From Comamonadaceae bacterium (GTDB lineage: Bacteria; Pseudomonadota; Gammaproteobacteria; Burkholderiales; Burkholderiaceae_C), in contig CANEVH010000003.1 of the NCBI GenBank assembly GCA_947442105.1, forward strand, positions 31,704-95,703: a stretch of 64,000 nucleotides of DNA. The letters run 5' to 3'. Position numbers and translations under genes: made by a program. Positions 34,397-43,229 of this stretch are shown here, piece by piece. The notes under the pieces are model-generated. The model did no database searches. It worked only from the letters and a program-made list of their open reading frames with translations, and was not told the origin of the DNA. How positions within the stretch are numbered: position 1 is the stretch's first letter; each line of letters starts with the position of its first letter.

Positions 34397-35386
34397 TCAC
34401 GCCCCAGGGGCCAGGGCGCCGTCTGGCAGCAAGGGCAAATCAAAGCAGCGCTGAAAGTATTCGGCCACCGTAGCACGTTCGGCCTCGTCGCATTTATTGA
34501 CAAAGGACAGGCGCAGCGCCAGCGCTATGTTGCCAAAAATCTGCAGGTTTTCGGCCCAGGTGATCACGGTGCGCGGGGACATGACGGTGGACAGGTCGCC
34601 TAGCGCAAAGCCTTTGCGCGTCAGATCGGCCAAGGCCACCATTTGCGCCAGCAGCACCTGGTGCTGCGGCCCGGCCAGCGCGGGCACGCGGGCGGCGACG
34701 ATGGCGATTTCTTCAGGCGCGCTCAAGTAATTGAGCGCGGCCACCAGGTTCCAGCGGTCGAGTTGCGCGTGGTTCAGGCGTTGGGCGCCGTGGTACAGGC
34801 CGTTCAAGTTGCCCAGGCCCAGGGTGTTGCTGGTGGCAAACAGGCGGAACTGTGGGTGCGCGCGTAGCACGGTGTTTTGGTCCAGCAGGGTGAACTGGCC
34901 TTCGCGTTCTAGCAGGCGCTGGATGACAAACATCACGTCAGGGCGGCCGGCGTCGTATTCGTCAAATATAAGCGCCATGGGCCGCTGCAGCGCCCAGGGC
35001 ACCATGCCTTGCTGAAATTCGGTGACCTGCTGGCCCTCGCGCAGCACCACGGCGTCACGCCCCACCAGGTCCAGGCGGCTGATGTGGCCGTCCAGGTTGA
35101 TGCGAACGCAGGGCCAGTTCAGGCGCGCAGCCACCTGCTCAATGTGGGTGGACTTTCCCGTGCCGTGCAGGCCCTGCACCAGCACCCGGCGGTTGTGCGC
35201 AAAACCGGCCAGCAGCGCCAGCGTGACTTCGGGGTTAAAGCGGTAGGCGGCGTCCACCTCGGGCACGTGTTCGCTGGGCTCCACAAAGGCAGGTACGGAC
35301 AAGGGGCTGTCAAAGCCAAAAACGCTGCGCACCGCCACCTGGTGCATGGGCAGGGGCGTTTGGGAAGCTGGGGTCGTGGCGCTCAT
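34397..35386 (-). CDS. CobS-like AAA+ (MoxR-group) ATPase
   Basis: The 329-residue AAA+ ATPase has Walker A GLHGTGKST near residue 75, Walker B ALIFDEYDAGRPDV near 135, sensor-type LFATSNTLGLGN, and the CobS-type N-terminus FGFDSPLSVPAF. CobS forms hexamers with CobT to drive cobalt insertion by CobN; relatives (MoxR, CoxD) mature other metalloenzymes. Its ATG overlaps the IclR gene stop (ATGA), and the CobT-like gene follows. Because the neighbouring metalloenzyme is the molybdenum protein SoeA, a maturation role there is a reasonable hypothesis, not shown. Confidence 0.88.
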   Translation of the reverse strand: MSATTPASQTPLPMHQVAVRSVFGFDSPLSVPAFVEPSEHVPEVDAAYRFNPEVTLALLAGFAHNRRVLVQGLHGTGKSTHIEQVAARLNWPCVRINLDGHISRLDLVGRDAVVLREGQQVTEFQQGMVPWALQRPMALIFDEYDAGRPDVMFVIQRLLEREGQFTLLDQNTVLRAHPQFRLFATSNTLGLGNLNGLYHGAQRLNHAQLDRWNLVAALNYLSAPEEIAIVAARVPALAGPQHQVLLAQMVALADLTRKGFALGDLSTVMSPRTVITWAENLQIFGNIALALRLSFVNKCDEAERATVAEYFQRCFDLPLLPDGALAPGA

Positions 35387-36231
35387 GCGGCCTCCGTACC
35401 CAGGTTCGCCGCAGCCTGCCCCGCCGGGGTGGCGTCGGTTTCAATGCGGCTCAGCGCCGCAGCGGCGCGTTGCAGTGCGGGCAGCAGCGCCAGCGCCTTG
35501 TCGGCGGTCAGGCGCATCATGGGCGCTTGCACCGCCACGCACAGGTTGGAGCGCCCGCCGCCCGATGGCACGGCTACCGCCACGCACAACAAACCGGGCA
35601 AAAACTCTTCGTTATCCAGCGCAAAGCCCTGGCGTTTGACGCGGTAAATCTCGGCCTCCAGCGCCTCGGGCGCGGTCAGGGTTTTGGGGGTGAAGGCCTC
35701 TAGCGGCGTGTGGGCCAGCAGGCGCTGGCGCTGTGCTGCGGTCATTTGGCTCAAAAACACCTTGCCGCTGGCCGAACAGTGCACCGGTACGCGCGAGCCG
35801 GGATGCAGATAAAAGCGCAGCGGCGCGGGGGTTTCGACCCGGTCCAGGTAGATCACTTCGCTGCCGCTGAGCGCCGTGAGGTTAACGCTCTCGCCCACCT
35901 CGGCCACCAGCGTGCGCAGCACCGCGTGGCGCGCGCCGTGGGCGGTGTCGTTCATCAGCAGGTTCTCGGCCAGACGGCGCAGGCGCACGCCGGTGCCGTA
36001 GTGGCGCCCATCGCCGCTGCGCTCCAGCAGCTGGGCGCCCTCTAACTGTTGCAGCATGCGGTGCAAAGTGGGTTTGGGCACCGCCGTTTCATCGGCCAGG
36101 CTTTGCAGGGAGAAATACTGGTCTTTGGCGGCGATCACCTCCAAGAGCGCAAACAGGCGCAGCGTGGGCGTGTCGCCATTGACTTCAACCGGGGCAGATG
36201 GCGCCAGGGGGGCGATGGGGAGGGAGGGCAT
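35383..36231 (-). CDS. IclR-family regulator next to xsc
   Basis: The 282-residue protein has a winged helix (LQSLADETAVPKPTLHRMLQQ, about 40-62) and an IclR effector domain (VPVHCSASGKVFLSQM near 145). ATG at 36231 is chosen; the upstream TTG would lie within the operator-like region. It is divergent from xsc over 200 bases and starts the IclR-cobS-cobT operon, so it probably controls both directions in response to a sulfonate-derived effector. It is a different IclR paralogue from the one at 22414-23313. Confidence 0.88.
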   Translation of the reverse strand: MPSLPIAPLAPSAPVEVNGDTPTLRLFALLEVIAAKDQYFSLQSLADETAVPKPTLHRMLQQLEGAQLLERSGDGRHYGTGVRLRRLAENLLMNDTAHGARHAVLRTLVAEVGESVNLTALSGSEVIYLDRVETPAPLRFYLHPGSRVPVHCSASGKVFLSQMTAAQRQRLLAHTPLEAFTPKTLTAPEALEAEIYRVKRQGFALDNEEFLPGLLCVAVAVPSGGGRSNLCVAVQAPMMRLTADKALALLPALQRAAAALSRIETDATPAGQAAANLGTEAA

Positions 36232-36257
36232 GGCGCGATGATAGAACAAAACAAAAT

Positions 36258-36277
36258 AATGGAACAAAATATTTCAT
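36258..36277. promoter_or_regulatory. Operator-like motif between IclR gene and xsc
   Basis: AATGGAACAAAATATTTCAT is an imperfect dyad (ATGGAA against TTTCAT), the general shape of IclR-family sites. It agrees at 13 of 20 positions with the motif in the sau promoter at 23327-23346. A partial second copy (AGAACAAAAC) lies 15 bases upstream. A separate dyad TTCCG-5-CGGAA sits at 36332-36346. Confidence 0.5.
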
Positions 36278-36431
36278 AAATCGATATTTATTGTTGCTAC
36301 AGGTCATTTTCATGGCTATAGTTGGCGCTGATTCCGGTTTTCGGAACACATGGTTTCAATTGCCGGCAATTTTTGCGCAGCGCAGCCAGGGTGTTGCCGC
36401 CGCCCGCGCCCTATTCATTCAGGAGTTCTCT

Positions 36432-38249
36432 ATGAGCCAAGCCCCCAAAGACAGCCGCACCGTAGCAAGCGGCGTGCAGAAAATGACGCCTTCCGAGGCT
36501 TTTGTCGAAACCCTGGTCGCCAACGGCGTGACCGACATCTTCGGCATCATGGGCTCGGCCTTTATGGACGCGATGGACATTTTTGCCCCGGCCGGTATTC
36601 GCCTGGTGCCCGTGGTGCATGAACAAGGCGCGGCGCACATGGCCGACGGTTATGCCCGCGTATCGGGCCGCCACGGTGTGGTGATTGGCCAAAACGGCCC
36701 CGGCATCAGCAACTGCGTGACCGCCATTGCCGCGGCCTACTGGGCACACAGCCCGGTAGTGATGATCACGCCTGAGACCGGCACCATGGGCATGGGCCTA
36801 GGCGGCTTCCAAGAGGCCAACCAGCTGCCCATGTTCCAAGAATTCACCAAGTACCAAGGCCATGTGAACAACCCCAAGCGCATGGCCGAGTTCACCGGCC
36901 GCTGCTTTGACCGCGCCATGTCCGAGATGGCGCCCACCCAGCTCAATATTCCGCGCGACCATTTCTATGGCGAAATCATGTGCGAAATCCCCAAGCCCAT
37001 GCGCGTGGAGCGCGGCCATGGCGGGGAAAACAGCCTGGCCGCCGCAGTCGAACTGCTGGCCAACGCCAAGTTTCCGGTGATCCTCTCGGGCGGCGGTGTG
37101 GTGATGGGTGATGCGGTGGCCGAATGCGTGGCCCTGGCCGAGCGCCTGGGCGCGCCGGTGGCCAATGGCTATTTGCGCAACGACTCTTTTCCCGCCAGTC
37201 ACCCGCTGTGGGCTGGCCCCTTGGGCTACCAGGGCTCCAAAGCCGCCATGAAGCTGATCGCCCAGGCGGATGTGGTGATTGCCTTGGGTTCGCGCATGGG
37301 CCCGTTTGGCACGCTGCCCCAGCACGGCATGGACTACTGGCCCAAAGACGCCAAGATCATCCAGGTCGAAGCCGACCACACCAATCTGGGCTTGGTGAAA
37401 AAGATCACCGTGGGCATCCACGGCGACGCCAAGGCAGTGGCCAAAGAACTGCTCAAGCGCCTAACCGACCGCACCCTGGCCTGTGACGCCAACCAGGCCG
37501 AGCGCGCCGCCACCGTGGCCGCCGAGAAAGCCGCCTGGGAAAAAGAACTCGACGCCTGGACCCACGAGCGCGACCCCTACAGCCTGGACATGATTGACGA
37601 GGCCAAGGGCGAACGCACGCCCACCGGCGGCACCTACCTGCACCCGCGCCAGGTGCTGCGCGAGCTGGAAAAAGCCATGCCCCAGCGCGTGATGGTGTCC
37701 ACCGACATTGGCAACATCAACGCCGTGGCCAACAGCTACCTGCGCTTTGACGAGCCGCGCAGCTTCTTTGCGCCCATGAGCTTTGGCAACTGCGGCTATT
37801 CGCTGCCCACCATGATTGGCGCCAAAGCCGCCGCCATGGACCGCCCGGCCGTGGCCTATGCCGGTGACGGCGCCTGGGGCATGAGCATGTCCGAGCTGAT
37901 GACCGCCGTGCGCCACGACATTCCAGTCACCGCTGTGGTGTTCCACAACCGCCAATGGGGCGCGGAGAAGAAAAACCAGGTGGACTTCTACAACCGCCGC
38001 TTTGTGGCCGGTGAGCTGGAGAGCGAAAGCTTTGCCGGCATCGCCATCGCCATGGGCGCCGAGGGCATCGTCGTCGACAAACTAGAAGACGTGGGCCCGG
38101 CGTTGAAGCGCGCCATTGACATGCAGATGAACGAGGGCAAAACCTGCGTGATCGAGATCATGTGCACCCGCGAACTCGGCGACCCCTTCCGCCGCGACGC
38201 ACTGGCCAAGCCGGTGCGCTTTTTGGACAAGTACAAAGACTACGTCTAA
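36432..38249 (+). CDS. xsc: Sulfoacetaldehyde acetyltransferase Xsc
   Basis: The 605-residue thiamine-diphosphate enzyme has AGGAG 6 bases upstream of the ATG, the pyrimidine domain with VHEQGAAHMADGYARVSG near residue 60, and the ThDP motif GDGAWGMSMSELM ... FHN near 475-505. Length and the sequences GIMGSAFMDAMD and NRQWGAEKKNQVDFY are those of Xsc. The reaction is sulfoacetaldehyde + phosphate to acetyl phosphate + sulfite, the desulfonation step on which taurine, isethionate and sulfoacetate routes converge. It heads the xsc-ackA-soeABC run and is divergent from an IclR regulator. Confidence 0.96.
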   Translation: MSQAPKDSRTVASGVQKMTPSEAFVETLVANGVTDIFGIMGSAFMDAMDIFAPAGIRLVPVVHEQGAAHMADGYARVSGRHGVVIGQNGPGISNCVTAIAAAYWAHSPVVMITPETGTMGMGLGGFQEANQLPMFQEFTKYQGHVNNPKRMAEFTGRCFDRAMSEMAPTQLNIPRDHFYGEIMCEIPKPMRVERGHGGENSLAAAVELLANAKFPVILSGGGVVMGDAVAECVALAERLGAPVANGYLRNDSFPASHPLWAGPLGYQGSKAAMKLIAQADVVIALGSRMGPFGTLPQHGMDYWPKDAKIIQVEADHTNLGLVKKITVGIHGDAKAVAKELLKRLTDRTLACDANQAERAATVAAEKAAWEKELDAWTHERDPYSLDMIDEAKGERTPTGGTYLHPRQVLRELEKAMPQRVMVSTDIGNINAVANSYLRFDEPRSFFAPMSFGNCGYSLPTMIGAKAAAMDRPAVAYAGDGAWGMSMSELMTAVRHDIPVTAVVFHNRQWGAEKKNQVDFYNRRFVAGELESESFAGIAIAMGAEGIVVDKLEDVGPALKRAIDMQMNEGKTCVIEIMCTRELGDPFRRDALAKPVRFLDKYKDYV

Positions 38250-38282
38250 AGCCCACCGCCCAACGTCCACCGCCCTTTCGCC

Positions 38283-39395
38283 ATGGCCCAGGAACACCTG
38301 CTCACGCTCAACGCGGGCTCGTCGTCGGTCAAGTTCGCGCTGTTTGCCCGTGGCGACGCGGCGCTGGTGCCGGTGCGCAGCGGCCAGGTGGACGGCATTG
38401 GCAGCGGCGGCGTGGCAAACCATGCGCAGGCGCTGCAACAGGTGCTGCACGGCTTGGGCGATGTACACATAGGCGCCGTGGGCCACCGGGTGGTGCACGG
38501 CGGCACCCGGTTTGACGCGCCGGTGCGGGTGGACGAGGCGGTGCTGGACGCCATAGCCGCCCTGTCGCCGCTGGCGCCTTTGCACCAGCCGCACAACCTG
38601 GCGGGCATGGTGGCGGCGCGCCAGGCTTTTGCCGTGGTGCCCCAGGTGGCCTGCTTTGACACCGCCTTTCACCGCAGCATGCCGCAGATCAACCAGCGCT
38701 TTGCGCTGACGCAGGCGCTGTTTGACGCGGGCGTGCGCCGCTACGGCTTTCATGGCCTGAGCTACGAGTCCATTGCCCAGCAACTGCGCGCCCAGCACGC
38801 GGCTTTGGCGGGTGGGCGGGTGGTGGTGGCGCACCTGGGTAACGGCGCTTCGATGTGCGCCATGCAGGACGCACGCTCGGTAGCCACCACCATGGGCTTT
38901 TCGCCCCTGGACGGTTTGCCCATGGGCACGCGCTGCGGGCGGCTGGACCCGGCCGTGGTGCTGCACCTGCTGCAGGACCGCAGCACTGAGGAAGTCGCGC
39001 ATTTGCTCTACCATGGCTCGGGCCTGCTGGGTTTGTCGGGCGTGTCTAGCGATATGCGCGCACTCGAAGCGTCCGCGCTGCCGGAGGCGGCGATGGCGAT
39101 TGACTATTTTGTAGAGCAGGTGCTGCGCGAAATAGCGGCCATGGCTTCGGCGCTGCGCGGCATCGATGCGCTGGTGTTCACCGGCGGCATGGGCGAAAAC
39201 GCGGTGGCCTTGCGCCAACGCATCGTGCAAGGCGCCGCCTGGATGGGCTTGCAGCTTGACGCCCAGGCCAACCAAGCAGGCCGCGCCACCATCAGCGCCG
39301 CCGACAGCCCGGTCGCCGTGCTGGTGCTGCGCACCAACGAAGAGGCGGTGATCGCCCGCCACACCGGGCATGTGGCTTGGGGCGCGAGCGCCTGA
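38283..39395 (+). CDS. ackA: Acetate kinase
   Basis: The 370-residue ASKHA-fold kinase starts LTLNAGSSSVKF, with GHRVVHGG near residue 65, FDTAFH, YGFHGLSYE, HLGNGASMCA and the C-terminal FTGGMGENA. All are acetate-kinase signatures. It lies 33 bases behind xsc, where most known clusters carry phosphotransacetylase (pta). Acetyl phosphate made by Xsc would thus be converted to acetate with ATP formed, repaying part of the ATP that SauT spends, unless a pta elsewhere makes acetyl-CoA. The protein is a little shorter than E. coli AckA (400 aa). Confidence 0.93.
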   Translation: MAQEHLLTLNAGSSSVKFALFARGDAALVPVRSGQVDGIGSGGVANHAQALQQVLHGLGDVHIGAVGHRVVHGGTRFDAPVRVDEAVLDAIAALSPLAPLHQPHNLAGMVAARQAFAVVPQVACFDTAFHRSMPQINQRFALTQALFDAGVRRYGFHGLSYESIAQQLRAQHAALAGGRVVVAHLGNGASMCAMQDARSVATTMGFSPLDGLPMGTRCGRLDPAVVLHLLQDRSTEEVAHLLYHGSGLLGLSGVSSDMRALEASALPEAAMAIDYFVEQVLREIAAMASALRGIDALVFTGGMGENAVALRQRIVQGAAWMGLQLDAQANQAGRATISAADSPVAVLVLRTNEEAVIARHTGHVAWGASA

Positions 39396-39441
39396 GCCCG
39401 CCCATTGGCACCTACTGTTTACGCAACCCAGCGAGGCACGC

Positions 39442-42405
39442 ATGTTCAAGTTTCTGTCTTCCGAGCCCGTGCACCAGCCGCTGGCAGCGCCCACGCCCAC
39501 CGCGCAGACCACCATCAAGTGCACCACCTGCTATATGTGCGCCTGCCGCTGCGGCATCCGCGTGCACCTGCGCGAGGGTGACAACGGCCCCGAGGTGCGC
39601 TACATCGACGGCAACCCGAACCACCCGCTCAACCAGGGCGTGATTTGCGCCAAGGGCGCCTCGGGCATCATGAAACAGATCTCGCCCGCGCGCCTGACGC
39701 AGCCGCTCTTACGCAAGCCCGGCAGCGAGCGCGGCGCCTCTGAGTTTGAGGCCATCAGTTGGGAAAAAGCCTACGAGATCTTGACCGAGCGCCTGCAGAA
39801 AATCCGCTCCACCGACCCCAAGAAATTTGCGCTGTTCACCGGGCGCGACCAGATGCAGGCGCTCACCGGCCTGTTTGCCCGCCAGTTCGGCACGCCCAAT
39901 TACGCGGCGCACGGCGGCTTTTGCTCGGTCAATATGGCTGCCGGCATGATTTACACCGTGGGCGGCAGTTTTTGGGAATTTGGCGGGCCCGACCTGGACC
40001 ATGCCAAGGTGTTTGTCATGCTGGGCACGGCCGAAGACCACCACAGCAACCCGATGAAGATCGCGCTGTCCAAGTTCAAACGCGCGGGCGGGCGCTTTAT
40101 CTCGATCAACCCGATTCGCACCGGCTACTCGGCCATTGCCGACGAGTGGATTCCCATCAAGCCCGGCACCGACGGCGCGCTCTTGATGGCGCTGCTGCAC
40201 GAGCTGATTCGCACCGACACGCTGGACCACGCCTTTCTTAAACGCTTTACCAACGCGCCGCAACTGGTAGTGCTGGACGAGGGTGCGCGCGAAGGCCTGT
40301 TTGCCTTTGACGCCAACCCGGAAAAAGGCCCGCCCGGCGACGGCCGCAATCCGCACAACAAACTGATTTTTGACAAAACCAGCGGCACGGTGTTGAACGC
40401 CTACCCCGAAGGCATTGCTGACGGTTGCGACCCGTCGTTGGAGGGCCACTACACGCTGGCCGACGGCACCCGCGTCACCCCGGCGTTCCAGTTGCTGCGC
40501 GAGCGCGTGGCCTCTTGCACGCCCGAATGGGCCGCCACCATCACCGGCATTGACGCCCACCGCATCGTGGCGCTGGCGCAGGAGATGGGCAACGCCGCCT
40601 TGCAGCAGGCGTTCGAGCTTCCCATCCCCTGGACCGACGCCTGGGGCAAAGTGCACCCGACCACACAGGCGCGGCCTCTGGCTTTTCACGCCATGCGCGG
40701 CCTGGCGGCGCATTCCAACGGCTTTCAGACGGTGCGTGCGCTGGCGGTGCTGATGAGCGTGCTGGGCACGATTGACGCGCCCGGCGGCTTTCGCCACAAG
40801 GCGCCCTACCCGCGCCACATCGTGCCCAACTACCGGGCCTTCAATTCGCCCGAGATGATTCAGCCCAACACGCCGCTCAACGCCGCGCCGCTGGGTTTTC
40901 CGGCGCACCCGGACGAGCTGGCCATCAACCCCGACGGCTCGCCCATCCGCATTGACCATGCGTTTTCGTGGGAGCATCCGCTGTCGGCCCACGGCATGAT
41001 GCACAACGTCATCACCAACGCAGCCAAGGGCGACCCCTATCGCATCGACACGCTAATGATCTTCATGGCCAATATGGCCTGGAACAGCTCCATGAACACC
41101 ATGGGCGTGCGCGAAATGCTCAACCGCAAGGACGAGAAGGGCGAGCACGTCATTCCCTTCATCGTCGTTTGCGACGCCTTCCAAAGCGAGACCGTGGCCT
41201 TTGCGGACCTGGTGCTGCCGGATACCACTTACCTGGAACGCCACGACGTGATGGGCATGCTGGACCGGCCGATCTCCGAGTTCAACGGCCCGGTGGATTC
41301 GGTGCGCATTCCGGTGGTCAAGCCGCTGGGCGAATGCCGGCCGTTCCAAGAGGTGCTGATTGAGCTGGCGTCTCGCCTGAAGTTTCCGGCCTTCACCACG
41401 CCCGAGGGGGGGCGCAAGTTCACCGGCTACCCGGACTTTGTGGTGAACTTTCAGCCCCAACCCGGCATCGGCTTTTTGATGGGCTGGCGCGGCAAAAATG
41501 GCGACGAGCACCTGCGCGGCGAACCCAACCCCAAACAGTGGGAAGCCTACGAGAAGAACGACTGCGTGTTCCAGTACCACATGCCGCAGACCATGCACTA
41601 CATGCGCAACTGGAACCGGGAGTATTTGGACTTTGCCAAAGAGAAAGGCTGGCGCCAAAAGAACGACCCGGTGCAGCTGGCCATTTACTCCGACACCTTG
41701 CAGGCCTTTCGCCTGGCCGCCCAAGGCAAAACCGAAGGGCGCCAACCGCCCGCGCACTTGCGTGCGCGCATCAGCACCTATTTCGACCCGCTGCCGTTTT
41801 GGTACGCGCCGCTGGAAGAAGACGCCACCGACTTGGAAGCCTATCCGCTCAACGCCATCACCCAGCGGCCTATGGCCATGTACCACTCCTGGGACTCGCA
41901 AAACGCCTGGCTGCGCCAGATCCATAGCCACAACTACCTGCATGTGAACCCGCGCACCGCGCAGGCCGCCGGTATTGCAGACGGCGGCTGGGCCTGGGTG
42001 GAAAGCCAATGGGGCCAGGTGCGCTGCATGCTGCGCTACAGCGAGGCGGTAGAACCCGGCACGGTCTGGACCTGGAACGCCATTGGCAAAGCCGACGGCG
42101 CCTGGCAACTCGCCCCCGGCGCCGACGAGGCGCGCAAGGGATTTTTGCTCAACCACCTGATTTCCGAAGAGCTGCCCATGGCCGGCACGGCCAGCGGCCG
42201 CATCAGCAACTCTGACCCCATCACCGGCCAAGCCGGCTGGTACGACGTGCGGGTGCGCATTCGCCCCGCCGAGCCCGAAGAGCCGCAAGAGACCTTTCCG
42301 CAAGTGGCCAGCATGCCCGCCGTGCCGGGCGTGGTGGGCAAGGCGGCACAGGTGCTAACTTACTTTGCGGGCAAGAAAAAGAACGCCGGAGGCAAAAAAC
42401 CATGA
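39442..42405 (+). CDS. soeA: Molybdopterin oxidoreductase, probable sulfite dehydrogenase catalytic subunit SoeA
   Basis: The 987-residue protein of the DMSO-reductase superfamily has an N-terminal [4Fe-4S] site (C30, C33, C37 and C69). There is no Tat signal, as expected for cytoplasm-facing SoeA, and the Mo-bisMGD domains and C-terminal MopB-binding domain follow (DPITGQAGWYDVRVRI near the end). SoeABC oxidises cytoplasmic sulfite to sulfate and feeds the quinone pool. Placement behind xsc, the sulfite producer, strongly favours this over polysulfide or DMSO reductase. GAGG lies about 7 bases before the ATG; soeB overlaps by ATGA. Confidence 0.88.
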   Translation: MFKFLSSEPVHQPLAAPTPTAQTTIKCTTCYMCACRCGIRVHLREGDNGPEVRYIDGNPNHPLNQGVICAKGASGIMKQISPARLTQPLLRKPGSERGASEFEAISWEKAYEILTERLQKIRSTDPKKFALFTGRDQMQALTGLFARQFGTPNYAAHGGFCSVNMAAGMIYTVGGSFWEFGGPDLDHAKVFVMLGTAEDHHSNPMKIALSKFKRAGGRFISINPIRTGYSAIADEWIPIKPGTDGALLMALLHELIRTDTLDHAFLKRFTNAPQLVVLDEGAREGLFAFDANPEKGPPGDGRNPHNKLIFDKTSGTVLNAYPEGIADGCDPSLEGHYTLADGTRVTPAFQLLRERVASCTPEWAATITGIDAHRIVALAQEMGNAALQQAFELPIPWTDAWGKVHPTTQARPLAFHAMRGLAAHSNGFQTVRALAVLMSVLGTIDAPGGFRHKAPYPRHIVPNYRAFNSPEMIQPNTPLNAAPLGFPAHPDELAINPDGSPIRIDHAFSWEHPLSAHGMMHNVITNAAKGDPYRIDTLMIFMANMAWNSSMNTMGVREMLNRKDEKGEHVIPFIVVCDAFQSETVAFADLVLPDTTYLERHDVMGMLDRPISEFNGPVDSVRIPVVKPLGECRPFQEVLIELASRLKFPAFTTPEGGRKFTGYPDFVVNFQPQPGIGFLMGWRGKNGDEHLRGEPNPKQWEAYEKNDCVFQYHMPQTMHYMRNWNREYLDFAKEKGWRQKNDPVQLAIYSDTLQAFRLAAQGKTEGRQPPAHLRARISTYFDPLPFWYAPLEEDATDLEAYPLNAITQRPMAMYHSWDSQNAWLRQIHSHNYLHVNPRTAQAAGIADGGWAWVESQWGQVRCMLRYSEAVEPGTVWTWNAIGKADGAWQLAPGADEARKGFLLNHLISEELPMAGTASGRISNSDPITGQAGWYDVRVRIRPAEPEEPQETFPQVASMPAVPGVVGKAAQVLTYFAGKKKNAGGKKP

Positions 42406-43223
42406 TTCAGTGGCTCAAAGACCTGTTGCAATCCAACCTGGTAGAGAACAGCCCCGGTGCGCGCACCACAAGGCCTGCGCCCGCCGCACCCACCCCGCCT
42501 AAACGGGTACGCGCCGAGCAGGGCGAAACCTTGGCCAAGCAGCTCGCGCTGGTGATTGACCTCAATGTCTGCGTAGGCTGCCACGCCTGCGTGACCTCCT
42601 GCAAGCAATGGAACACCTCGGGCAGCGCAGGTCCCTTGGCCGACTTTGCGCCCTACGGCGCCAACCCGACCGGCACCTTTTTCAACCGGGTGCAAACCTA
42701 CGAGGCCGGGGAGTTTCCGGGCACCGACACCATCCACTTCCCCAAAAGCTGCCTGCACTGCGAAGAGCCGCCCTGCGTGCCGGTCTGCCCCACGGGTGCG
42801 AGCTACAAGCGCGCCGAGGACGGCATCGTGCTGGTGGACTACGACAAGTGCATCGGCTGCAAGTACTGCGCCTGGGCCTGCCCCTACGGCGCGCGCGAAA
42901 TCGACGAAGAGCGCCAGGTGATGACCAAGTGCACGCTGTGTGTGGACCGCATTTACGACGAGCAGCTACCGGTGGAAGACCGCAAGCCGGCCTGCGTGAA
43001 AGCCTGCCCCACCAACGCCCGCCTGTTTGGCGACGTGAAAGACCCGAACTCCGAGGTGAGCATCGCCATCCGCGAGCGCGGCGGCTATTCGCTCATGCCC
43101 GAGTGGGAAACCAGCCCGGCTAACCAGTATTTGCCACGCCACATCACCCCCATGGCGCACAGCGCAGCCCCGGTGGCGCCCACGGCCACACCCGCCGTGT
43201 TCCGCTCCCGCACCGCAGATTGA
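42402..43223 (+). CDS. soeB: Four-[4Fe-4S] electron-transfer subunit SoeB
   Basis: The 273-residue DmsB-like ferredoxin has four cysteine clusters: VCVGCHACVTSCKQW (about 53-67), CLHCEEPPCVPVCP (near 118), CIGCKYCAWACP (near 150) and CTLCVDR with PACVKACP (near 178 and 202). These carry electrons from SoeA to the membrane subunit. There is no signal peptide, in line with a cytoplasmic enzyme. It overlaps soeA by 4 bases and precedes soeC by 6 bases. Confidence 0.93.
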   Translation: MIQWLKDLLQSNLVENSPGARTTRPAPAAPTPPKRVRAEQGETLAKQLALVIDLNVCVGCHACVTSCKQWNTSGSAGPLADFAPYGANPTGTFFNRVQTYEAGEFPGTDTIHFPKSCLHCEEPPCVPVCPTGASYKRAEDGIVLVDYDKCIGCKYCAWACPYGAREIDEERQVMTKCTLCVDRIYDEQLPVEDRKPACVKACPTNARLFGDVKDPNSEVSIAIRERGGYSLMPEWETSPANQYLPRHITPMAHSAAPVAPTATPAVFRSRTAD

Positions 43224-43229
43224 CCCGCC

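Noticed and set aside
32459-35386. Calling the CobS/CobT-like pair a cobaltochelatase of B12 synthesis
   Set aside because: There is no cobN or any other cobalamin gene in the window, and the operon is led by an IclR regulator next to xsc.
39442-43223. Calling the molybdenum enzyme DMSO or polysulfide reductase
   Set aside because: It lacks a Tat signal and lies directly behind xsc and ackA, which points to cytoplasmic sulfite oxidation.
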